Below are positions 1 through 7,130 of a DNA stretch of 9,283 bases, piece after piece (the first letter of the stretch is position 1; each line of letters begins with the position of its first letter). This DNA comes from Actinomycetota bacterium (lineage in GTDB: Bacteria; Actinomycetota; Actinomycetes; Nanopelagicales; Nanopelagicaceae), in NCBI GenBank assembly GCA_947377725.1, contig CANCGX010000040.1, positions 1-9,283 of the forward strand. Direction: 5' to 3'. A model generated the notes under the pieces. That model made no database searches. It was not told where the DNA came from and worked only from the letters and a program-made list of their open reading frames with translations. A program made the translations under genes and the position numbers.

Positions 1-339
1 CCTTCGACGTTGCCGTGGGCCCTTGAAGTTCCGATCTCCTCTCGACCGCATGGCTATGAAAATTTCGCTACTTTCCATCCGACTTTTCTCTATGAATCAC
101 TCTGGTGTCTGACTGGAGCGGCTTTGATTTTCTTCATGCCAAAACTCAGAGCTTTGGAACCAGGAAAGGCCTTTCTTGGGTATCTGACCTATTACTGCCT
201 GGGCAGACTTGGTATCGAGAGTCTGAGAATCGACCAAGCTCATCACGTCGCGGGGTTGAGAGTGAATATTTGGATAAGTTTGATAGGAATAAGTGTCTTT
301 GGATACTTTTTCTTCAAGCGGCGCGTACCTGCGCGATAG
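1..339 (+). CDS. lgt: Prolipoprotein diacylglyceryl transferase Lgt, C-terminal part (5' end outside window)
   Basis: This is the last 112 codons of an integral membrane enzyme that moves diacylglyceryl from phosphatidylglycerol to the lipobox cysteine of prolipoproteins, the first step of lipoprotein maturation. The frame is open from base 1, so the gene starts upstream; the TTG at 10 is not its start. Family marks in visible-residue numbering are a Pro-Trp near 5-6, the HPTFLYES block at 26-33, a hydrophobic helix at about 34-46, and the GRLGIESLRID block at 68-78. Arg76 in that block matches the position of an arginine essential in the E. coli enzyme, by motif and from memory. A final helix at about 88-105 is followed by a basic tail (KRR), as expected at a cytoplasmic end. 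The stop is TAG at 337-339, and the next gene starts 9 bases later, so co-transcription is likely. The identification is firm; only the N-terminal two thirds are unseen. Confidence 0.93.
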   Translation, partial: PSTLPWALEVPISSRPHGYENFATFHPTFLYESLWCLTGAALIFFMPKLRALEPGKAFLGYLTYYCLGRLGIESLRIDQAHHVAGLRVNIWISLIGISVFGYFFFKRRVPAR

Positions 340-348
340 AGTAGGGCC

Positions 349-1056
349 ATGAGTTTAGATGATGTCTTTCAGCGAAATCTTGACCACAAAGTTCATAAAG
401 CTGGGTGGTTGCGTGCCGCGGTTCTTGGCGCAAATGATGGTTTAGTTGCAACCGCATCTTTGATGATCGGTATCTCTGCTGCAGGTAAGAGCGATTTCAT
501 CTTTACAGGCGGTTGTGCGGGAATAGCGGCCGGTGCGATGTCAATGGCAGTGGGCGAGTACATCTCAGTTCGCTCCCAAACCGATATCGAGTTAGCCGAT
601 CGCCGAATTGAGGCCGAACACCTTGCGATCGATCCCGATGGAGAGCTAGAAGAGCTGATACATATTTATATACAGCGCGGACTAACTCGAGATTTAGCGG
701 AGCAGGTGGCTAACGCGATGCACGAAAAGGATGCCCTCGAGGCACATTTGCGTGATGAGCTTGGGCAATTTGAACATACGAAGGCGCGGCCTGTTCAAGC
801 GGCCCTAGCTTCAGCCATTGCCTACACAGCAGGGGGTCTTATCCCACTTCTAGGTGCGCTCGCTCCATCAATGGGCGCAAAAGTTACAAGTATTGTGATT
901 TTCACCGTGGTTGGGTTGGCAGGCACCGGATTTATAAGCTCACGACTTGCCGGTTCTCGCCTCCTTCCGACGTCCCTACGCGTTGTCATTGGTGGATCTC
1001 TGGGAATGGCAATCACAGCAGGAATTGGATCTTTAGTTCAACTTTCTGGCATCTAG
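349..1056 (+). CDS. VIT1/CCC1-family (vacuolar iron transporter-like) membrane metal transporter
   Basis: The 235-residue protein belongs to the VIT1/CCC1 family, whose characterised members move Fe2+ or Mn2+ out of the cytoplasm by proton antiport. The family signature GWLRAAVLGANDGLVATAS lies at residues 19-37 in helix 1, with Asp30 as the likely metal/proton site. Helix 2 (about 51-74) carries Met64, Met66 and Glu70 in GAMSMAVGEYIS, matching the Met/Glu ligands of the plant homologue. Residues 75-145 form the acidic, helical cytoplasmic metal-binding insert (many Glu/Asp/His, with Met124). Helices 3-5 fall at about 149-172, 178-198 and 206-230, giving the usual five. There is no N-terminal ferritin-like domain, so this is the short form. 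The ATG at 349 lies 9 bases after the lgt stop with only a weak purine-rich upstream stretch (AGAGTAGGG), suggesting translation coupled to lgt. Which metal is moved, and in which direction, cannot be read from the sequence. Confidence 0.9.
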   Translation: MSLDDVFQRNLDHKVHKAGWLRAAVLGANDGLVATASLMIGISAAGKSDFIFTGGCAGIAAGAMSMAVGEYISVRSQTDIELADRRIEAEHLAIDPDGELEELIHIYIQRGLTRDLAEQVANAMHEKDALEAHLRDELGQFEHTKARPVQAALASAIAYTAGGLIPLLGALAPSMGAKVTSIVIFTVVGLAGTGFISSRLAGSRLLPTSLRVVIGGSLGMAITAGIGSLVQLSGI

Positions 1057-1155
1057 TTGCTACCCTTTCCCACCGGTCAGCGTTCGTTTCTGACTGAGTA
1101 AGGGCCACTGTCGTCCCGATTGAAGTTTGTCGGTGATAGACAGGAGTTTGTAAAC
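1057..1155 (+). promoter_or_regulatory. gltB leader with two consecutive potential hairpins
   Basis: This 99-base gap lies between the transporter gene and gltB. By eye it holds two imperfect stem-loops in a row. Hairpin 1: outer stem CCCTT (1063-1067) with AAGGG (1100-1104), inner stem CGGTCAG (1074-1080) with CTGACTG (1090-1096, one G-U pair), loop of 9. Hairpin 2: outer stem CTGTC (1108-1112) with GACAG (1139-1143), inner stem CCGA (1116-1119) with TCGG (1130-1133), loop of 10. The 3' arm of hairpin 2 covers the first two bases of the gltB Shine-Dalgarno. No T-run follows either hairpin, so this is not an ordinary terminator. I see no convincing promoter hexamers. Chance pairing in a 99-base stretch is possible. 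Confidence 0.3.
1142..1146 (+). promoter_or_regulatory. Ribosome binding site of gltB (AGGAG), decides the start
   Basis: AGGAG ends 9 bases before the ATG at 1156. This site, and the fact that the protein from 1156 begins with a normal short GltB propeptide, favour ATG 1156 over the in-frame TTG at 1120, which has no Shine-Dalgarno at a suitable distance. Confidence 0.75.
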
Positions 1156-4100
1156 ATGAGCCTCTTCAGCACAGTTCCATCTGCGCAAGGCCTTTATGAT
1201 CCTGAGAATGAAAAGGATTCCTGCGGCGTTGCTATGGTTGCAACTCTCAATAAGGTTCCTACTCACCACATTGTTTCTCAAGCACTAACTGCTCTTCGAA
1301 ATCTTGAGCACCGCGGTGCGTCCGGCGCCGAACCAGATAGTGGTGATGGTGCAGGAATACTTATAAGAATTCCTGACCAGTTCTATCAAGAAGTAACAAA
1401 CTTTGATTTACCAAAAGCAGGCTATTACGCATCAGGTATCGCTTTTATCGGCGAATCATTTGCTGATATGGATGCGCTCGCTCGCATCGCTGATGAAGAA
1501 GGATTAACAATCCTTGGGTGGCGTGACTTACCTACAAATTCTGCTTCTCTAGGCAAGACCGCAGTATCTGTGATGCCAAAATTTGTACAACTTTTTATAG
1601 CCGGAAAGAAGAATGAATTTGATTTAGCGCTCGATCGACTTGCTTTCTGTTTCCGCAAACGTGCCGAACACGGTTTCCCAATTTATTTCCCATCGCTTTC
1701 GACGCGCACCATTGTTTACAAAGGCATGCTAACCACGGGACAGCTAGAGGAATTTTTCCCAGATCTTTCTGACGAAAGAGTTGTTTCGCCGCTTGCGATA
1801 GTTCACTCACGTTTTTCAACAAATACTTTCCCTTCGTGGCCACTTGCTCACCCATATCGTTTTATTGCTCACAATGGTGAAATCAATACTGTTAAAGGCA
1901 ATCGAAATTGGATGCGTGCACGTGAGGCACTTCTAACATCCGAAATAATTCCAGGCGATTTGAATCGCCTATTTCCAATTGTGGATCCAGCCGGCAGCGA
2001 CTCAGCTTCTTTCGATGAAGTACTTGAACTTCTGTATCTCGGTGGACGATCACTACCGCACTCAATCTTGATGATGATTCCAGAAGCGTGGGAAAACCAC
2101 ACTACGATGCCTAAAAATCGTAAAGATTTTTATCAGTTCCACTCGACGCTCATGGAAGCGTGGGATGGTCCTGCTTGTGTGACATTTACTGATGGATTAC
2201 AACTTGGCGCAGTCCTTGATCGCAACGGACTTCGACCATCGCGCTATTGGGTTACTAAAGATGGGCTCGTAGTCCTCGCTTCAGAAGTAGGCGTATTGGA
2301 TTTTGAGCCTTCGAATATCGAACGCAAGGGGCGCCTACAACCAGGTCGTATGTTCTTGGTTGATATTGAAGAGGGTCGCATCATTGAAGATGGCGAAGTT
2401 AAAGATCAACTGGCAAACGCTGCGCCATATGGCGAATGGTTAAGTGATGGTCTTGTTCGTCTCGCAGACCTGCCAGCGCGTGAGCACATTATTTATCCGC
2501 ATTCATCTGTTGTACGTCGTCAAAGAGCTTTTGGTTATACAGAAGAGGAGCTTCGAATCATTGTTGCTCCGATGGCGAAATCAGGTTTAGAACCTCTTGG
2601 TTCAATGGGTACGGATACACCAATCGCGGCGCTCTCTGATAAATCTCGTTTGTTATTCGATTACTTTGCACAGCTCTTTGCGCAAGTTACAAATCCTCCG
2701 CTTGATGCAATACGTGAAGAACTTGTAACGAGTCTTGGCGGAAGTATTGGCCCAGAACACAATCTCTTAGATCCTGGTCCACAATCATGTCAGCAAATTT
2801 CACTCGACTTCCCAGTAATTGATAATGATGAGCTTGCAAAAATTATTCACGTAAATGCGGAAGGCGACCGTGAAGGTTTCCATTCACATGTTGTACGCGG
2901 TTTATTCCCTGTAGCTGGTGGAGGAGAAGCTCTTCGTCAGCGCATCGAAGAAATTCGCGCTGAAGTTTCCCAAGCAATTAAAGATGGCGCACACATTATT
3001 GTGCTCTCTGACCGCGACGGTGATTCAGAGGATGCACCTATTCCTTCACTACTCTTAACTTCAGCGGTACACCATCATTTGATTCGCGAGAAGACCCGTA
3101 CCCAAGTTGGATTAGTAGTCGAAACCGGAGAAGTTCGCGAAGTACACCACGTGGCATTGCTCGTTGGTTTTGGAGCTGCCGCGGTTAATCCATATCTAGC
3201 TATGGAGAGCGCTGAAGATTTAGTTCGTCAAGGTGTAATTAAGGGGATAACACCAGAGAAAGCTGTAGCGAATCTCATTAAGTCCCTCGGCAAAGGTGTT
3301 TTGAAAGTCATGTCTAAAATGGGAATCTCAACGATTGCCTCGTACACCGGAGCACAAGTATTTGAAGCGATTGGCCTATCACGTGAAGTTGTTGATGAGT
3401 ACTTCACTGGTCTCACATCGCGTCTCGGTGGAGTCTCGCTAGATGTTATTGCGCAAGAGACAATCAAGCGCCATCACATTGCATACCCTCCAGGCGGTGA
3501 AGTCCCTGGCTCAAAGAAATTACAGATTGGCGGGGAGTATCAATGGCGTCGTGAAGGTGAGCCTCACCTTTTTGATCCTGAGACCGTATTCACCCTCCAA
3601 CACTCAACCCGTGCCAAACGTTATGACGTTTTCAAGCGATACACGAGTCGCATCGACAACCAGGCCAAATCATTAATGACACTTCGCGGCCTTTTCACTT
3701 TCAAAGAAGGTGTGCGTCCTGCTATTTCAATTGATGAAGTTGAGCCAATATCAGAGATTGTTAAGCGTTTCGCCACAGGTGCTATGTCATTTGGATCAAT
3801 CTCGCAAGAAGCTCATGAGAATTTGGCGATTGCAATGAACCGCTTGGGTGGCAAATCCAATAGCGGGGAAGGTGGCGAAGATCCAGATAGATTTGAAAAA
3901 GATGACAATGGCGATTGGCGTCGTTCTGCTATTAAGCAAGTAGCAAGTGGTCGCTTTGGTGTTACGAGTAACTATCTCGTTAATGCAACAGATATTCAGA
4001 TCAAAATGGCGCAAGGTGCAAAGCCTGGCGAAGGTGGGCAGCTTCCTGGTAACAAGGTATATCCATGGGTTGCAAAGGTTCGTCACTCAACACCTGGCGT

Positions 4101-5664
4101 TGGATTAATTTCACCGCCTCCTCACCACGATATTTATTCCATCGAAGATTTAGCGCAACTTATTCATGACTTAAAGAATGCAAATAAGGATGCTCGAGTT
4201 CACGTAAAACTTGTTGCAGAAGTTGGAGTTGGAACCGTTGCCGCAGGTGTCTCAAAGGCGCATGCGGATGTAGTGCTTATTTCTGGACACGATGGCGGTA
4301 CTGGTGCCTCACCTCTTACATCTCTTAAGCATGCCGGCGCGCCTTGGGAATTAGGTTTGGCTGAGACGCAGCAAACTCTCATGCTCAATGGATTGCGCGA
4401 TCGCATTGTTGTGCAAGTTGATGGCCAGATGAAGACTGGGCGAGATGTTGTAATAGCAGCGCTCCTTGGTGCCGAAGAGTTTGGTTTTGCAACTGCGCCA
4501 CTTGTTGTTTCGGGTTGCGTCATGATGCGCGTCTGTCATCTAGATACGTGCCCAGTTGGTGTTGCTACCCAGAACCCAGAGCTACGAGCAAAGTTCTCCG
4601 GTAAACCTGAGTTCGTTGAGACTTTCTTCGAATATATTGCAGAAGAAGTTCGCGAATGGTTAGCAAAGCTTGGTTTCAAAACTTTGGACGAGGCTATTGG
4701 GCAAGTAGAACTTCTCGATACAAAGGAAGCTGTTAATCACTGGAAGGCGAGCGGACTAGATCTTTCTCCACTTCTCCTTGCGCCAACAGTTCCTGGTGAT
4801 CGAAAGAATACGACTGTTCAAGATCACGGCCTTGCTGCTGCTCTCGACAATGAGTTGATCAAGCTGGCAGAGCGCGCCCTCACCAGAGGTGAAGAAGTTC
4901 GATTCGCAAGTGAGGTTCGCAACGTGAACCGCACAGTCGGAACGATGCTGGGTGCTGAAATAACGAAGCGATACGGCGCCGAGGGACTACCTGCTGGCAC
5001 CGTTGACATCACACTTCATGGTTCGGCCGGACAATCTCTTGGAGCATTTATCCCACGCGGACTTCTCATTCGCCTTTACGGTGATTCAAACGATTACGTC
5101 GGCAAAGGATTATCAGGTGGACGAGTAATTGTGCGCCCAGATGAAAGAGCAACGTTCCCTTCTGAAGAAAATATCATCGCTGGAAATGTCATTGGATATG
5201 GCGCAACGAGCGGCGAGATCCTAATTCGTGGAATTGTTGGGGAGCGTTTCTGTGTAAGAAATTCTGGCGCAACTGCGGTTGTTGAAGGAATCGGTGATCA
5301 CGGTTGTGAATACATGACCGGGGGACAAGTCGTGATTCTTGGTCGTACTGGTAGAAATTTTGCAGCCGGAATGTCCGGAGGGCGAGCATTTGTGCTCGAT
5401 CTAGATGAAAGACTTGTCAATCCAGACATGGTCGATGTCTTAACTCTTCCTGCCGATCAAGAGGAATCTCTCAAAGAAACCTTGTCGCTCTTCTTTACCG
5501 AAACCGGCTCAGTGGTTGCGAAATCATTGTTAGATGATTGGCAAAACGCGAAGAGTCGCATCTCTCTAGTGATGCCACGTGATTATGCGCGCGTATTGGC
5601 AGCTATGGAACGCGCAAAACGCGAAGGCTTAGATGTAGACAAAGTAGTTATGGAGGCGATCTAA
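1156..5664 (+). CDS. gltB: Glutamate synthase (NADPH) large subunit, GltB
   Basis: The 1502-residue alpha subunit of GOGAT hydrolyses glutamine, tunnels the ammonia internally and makes glutamate from 2-oxoglutarate on FMN in the cytoplasm. Residues 1-22 are a propeptide; Cys23 (DSCGVAM) becomes the N-terminal nucleophile of the class II (Ntn) amidotransferase domain (23 to about 430). Arg/Ser/Asn of HSRFSTN (217-223) and the oxyanion pair Asn240-Gly241 (HNGEINT, 239-245) are present. A central domain runs from about 460 to 780 and includes TNPPLD from 512. The FMN/2-oxoglutarate domain (about 830-1220) has SFGSIS (878-883), GGKSNSGEGGE (898-908) and AKPGEGGQLPG (955-965). The 3Fe-4S cysteines are C1121, C1127 and C1132 (CX5CX4C). 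The C-terminal right-handed beta-helix with Gly-rich repeats spans about 1230-1480. Length is normal and no key residue is missing. It overlaps gltD by one base (TAATG), so it is in the same operon and is probably made in a fixed ratio with it. Confidence 0.97.
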   Translation: MSLFSTVPSAQGLYDPENEKDSCGVAMVATLNKVPTHHIVSQALTALRNLEHRGASGAEPDSGDGAGILIRIPDQFYQEVTNFDLPKAGYYASGIAFIGESFADMDALARIADEEGLTILGWRDLPTNSASLGKTAVSVMPKFVQLFIAGKKNEFDLALDRLAFCFRKRAEHGFPIYFPSLSTRTIVYKGMLTTGQLEEFFPDLSDERVVSPLAIVHSRFSTNTFPSWPLAHPYRFIAHNGEINTVKGNRNWMRAREALLTSEIIPGDLNRLFPIVDPAGSDSASFDEVLELLYLGGRSLPHSILMMIPEAWENHTTMPKNRKDFYQFHSTLMEAWDGPACVTFTDGLQLGAVLDRNGLRPSRYWVTKDGLVVLASEVGVLDFEPSNIERKGRLQPGRMFLVDIEEGRIIEDGEVKDQLANAAPYGEWLSDGLVRLADLPAREHIIYPHSSVVRRQRAFGYTEEELRIIVAPMAKSGLEPLGSMGTDTPIAALSDKSRLLFDYFAQLFAQVTNPPLDAIREELVTSLGGSIGPEHNLLDPGPQSCQQISLDFPVIDNDELAKIIHVNAEGDREGFHSHVVRGLFPVAGGGEALRQRIEEIRAEVSQAIKDGAHIIVLSDRDGDSEDAPIPSLLLTSAVHHHLIREKTRTQVGLVVETGEVREVHHVALLVGFGAAAVNPYLAMESAEDLVRQGVIKGITPEKAVANLIKSLGKGVLKVMSKMGISTIASYTGAQVFEAIGLSREVVDEYFTGLTSRLGGVSLDVIAQETIKRHHIAYPPGGEVPGSKKLQIGGEYQWRREGEPHLFDPETVFTLQHSTRAKRYDVFKRYTSRIDNQAKSLMTLRGLFTFKEGVRPAISIDEVEPISEIVKRFATGAMSFGSISQEAHENLAIAMNRLGGKSNSGEGGEDPDRFEKDDNGDWRRSAIKQVASGRFGVTSNYLVNATDIQIKMAQGAKPGEGGQLPGNKVYPWVAKVRHSTPGVGLISPPPHHDIYSIEDLAQLIHDLKNANKDARVHVKLVAEVGVGTVAAGVSKAHADVVLISGHDGGTGASPLTSLKHAGAPWELGLAETQQTLMLNGLRDRIVVQVDGQMKTGRDVVIAALLGAEEFGFATAPLVVSGCVMMRVCHLDTCPVGVATQNPELRAKFSGKPEFVETFFEYIAEEVREWLAKLGFKTLDEAIGQVELLDTKEAVNHWKASGLDLSPLLLAPTVPGDRKNTTVQDHGLAAALDNELIKLAERALTRGEEVRFASEVRNVNRTVGTMLGAEITKRYGAEGLPAGTVDITLHGSAGQSLGAFIPRGLLIRLYGDSNDYVGKGLSGGRVIVRPDERATFPSEENIIAGNVIGYGATSGEILIRGIVGERFCVRNSGATAVVEGIGDHGCEYMTGGQVVILGRTGRNFAAGMSGGRAFVLDLDERLVNPDMVDVLTLPADQEESLKETLSLFFTETGSVVAKSLLDDWQNAKSRISLVMPRDYARVLAAMERAKREGLDVDKVVMEAI
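5652..5656 (+). promoter_or_regulatory. Ribosome binding site of gltD (GGAGG)
   Basis: A strong GGAGG lies inside the last codons of gltB, 7 bases before the gltD ATG at 5664. It supports both the start choice and efficient initiation of gltD despite the overlapping stop/start. Confidence 0.75.
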
Positions 5665-7121
5665 TGGCTGATCCAAAGGGTTTTCTAAATATTTCGCGCG
5701 AAACGCCAACTCGCCGTCCAGTTGATGTTCGAATCCAAGACTGGAAAGAAGTGTACGAGCCTCAGGAATTTGCTCACCTTCAAAAGCAAGCAAGTCGTTG
5801 CATGGACTGTGGAATTCCGTTCTGCCATCAAGGGTGTCCGCTTGGAAATCTCATTCCAGAATGGAATGACTTAATTTGGCGCGGCGAGAAAAAGGAAGCA
5901 GTTGCGCGTTTGCACGCTACAAACAACTTTCCGGAATTTACAGGACGTTTGTGCCCAGCTCCGTGCGAGACAGCATGCGTAGTCGGTATCAATGGAAGTC
6001 CCGTAACTATTAAGCAAGTCGAGCTTCGCACAATTGAAGAAGCATTCGATTACGGAGATGTACAGCCACTTCCACCAGATCGCCTATCCGGAAAAACTGT
6101 TGCAGTTATTGGATCGGGACCTGCTGGTCTTGCCACCGCGCAACAATTAACTCGCGCTGGTCACACTGTTGCGGTGTATGAGCGAGCTGAAAAAGTTGGC
6201 GGATTGCTTCGATACGGAATTCCAGAATTTAAAATGGAAAAGAGCATTGTCGATCGCAGAATTACACAAATGGAAGGCGAAGGAACTCGCTTCCGCGCAG
6301 GAGTAAATGTTGGAGTCGACATCACCGGCCATCAACTTCGCACGAAATATGATGCGATAGTTCTTGCAGTTGGTTCTACTAATTGGCGTGACATCAATGT
6401 TCCGGGCCGTGAGCTCAAAGGAATTTACCAAGCGATGGAATTTCTTCCTTGGGGTAACAAGCAAGGACTTGGTGAACTAGCGGGTGAGCCACCGATTAAT
6501 ACACGTGGAAAGCACGTTGTAATTCTCGGCGGAGGAGATACGGGTGCGGACTGTCTTGGTACGTCTATTCGACAAGGTGCAGCGAGTGTTACCCAACTTG
6601 AAATCATGCCTCGTCCTACCGAGGAACGTCCAAGTTCCCAACCTTGGCCAACGTATCCAATGTTGTACCGCGTAAGTAGTGCACATGAAGAAGGCGGAGA
6701 GCGTATTTACGCTGTCTCAACTGAGGAATTTCTTGGAGATGGACAAGGGAATTTGCGAGCTTTGCAATTGGTCGAGATGACGATGACAAATGGAAAATTT
6801 GAAAAAGTTCCTGGAAGCGAGAAGGAAATTCCAGCAGATTTTGTTTTCCTTGCAATGGGTTTTGTTGGACCTGAGAAATCAGAACTCTTAGCGCAATTGG
6901 AAGTTGAATTTGATGATCGTGGCAACATCAAGCGCGATAGTGAATTCCAAACAAACATTGAAGGAGTTTTTGTCGCTGGAGATGCTGGTCGTGGGCAATC
7001 TCTCATTGTCTGGGCAATTGCAGAAGGAAGAAGCGTTGCATCGTCCGTTGATAAGTTTCTTGTCGGAGAAACTCAACTTCCTTCGCCGATTGAACCAACA
7101 GCACGTCCATTGATGGTTTAG
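5664..7121 (+). CDS. gltD: Glutamate synthase (NADPH) small subunit, GltD
   Basis: The 485-residue beta subunit takes electrons from NADPH through FAD and passes them via Fe-S clusters to the FMN of GltB. The N-terminal cluster domain has C46, C49, C54 and C58 (CX2CX4CX3C) and C97, C101 and C105 (LCPAPCETAC), the pattern for the two 4Fe-4S clusters. The first Rossmann fold binds FAD (VIGSGPAG, 148-155). The second binds NADPH (VVILGGGDTG, 285-294). The C-terminal FAD motif GVFVAGDAGRG is at 434-444, followed by the helix AIAEGRSVA (451-459). Length and motif order are those of a complete beta subunit. Direct pairing with gltB excludes the similar GltD-like subunits of dihydropyrimidine dehydrogenase or other oxidoreductases. 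The start shares a base with the gltB stop; pyk follows after 9 bases. Confidence 0.97.
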   Translation: MADPKGFLNISRETPTRRPVDVRIQDWKEVYEPQEFAHLQKQASRCMDCGIPFCHQGCPLGNLIPEWNDLIWRGEKKEAVARLHATNNFPEFTGRLCPAPCETACVVGINGSPVTIKQVELRTIEEAFDYGDVQPLPPDRLSGKTVAVIGSGPAGLATAQQLTRAGHTVAVYERAEKVGGLLRYGIPEFKMEKSIVDRRITQMEGEGTRFRAGVNVGVDITGHQLRTKYDAIVLAVGSTNWRDINVPGRELKGIYQAMEFLPWGNKQGLGELAGEPPINTRGKHVVILGGGDTGADCLGTSIRQGAASVTQLEIMPRPTEERPSSQPWPTYPMLYRVSSAHEEGGERIYAVSTEEFLGDGQGNLRALQLVEMTMTNGKFEKVPGSEKEIPADFVFLAMGFVGPEKSELLAQLEVEFDDRGNIKRDSEFQTNIEGVFVAGDAGRGQSLIVWAIAEGRSVASSVDKFLVGETQLPSPIEPTARPLMV

Positions 7122-7130
7122 GCTATCCAC

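Noticed and set aside
1120..1155. In-frame TTG at 1120 as an alternative gltB start adding 12 residues
   Set aside because: It has no Shine-Dalgarno, while ATG 1156 has AGGAG at 9 bases and gives a 22-residue propeptide before the nucleophile Cys, within the family's habit of a short propeptide.
1057..1155. Possible ANTAR target (paired hairpins with six-base loops) or GlnR box upstream of gltB
   Set aside because: The visible hairpins have loops of 9 and 10 bases, not the six-base loop with A at position 1 and G at position 4 expected for ANTAR targets. I found no GTnAC-type GlnR half-sites in the right spacing.
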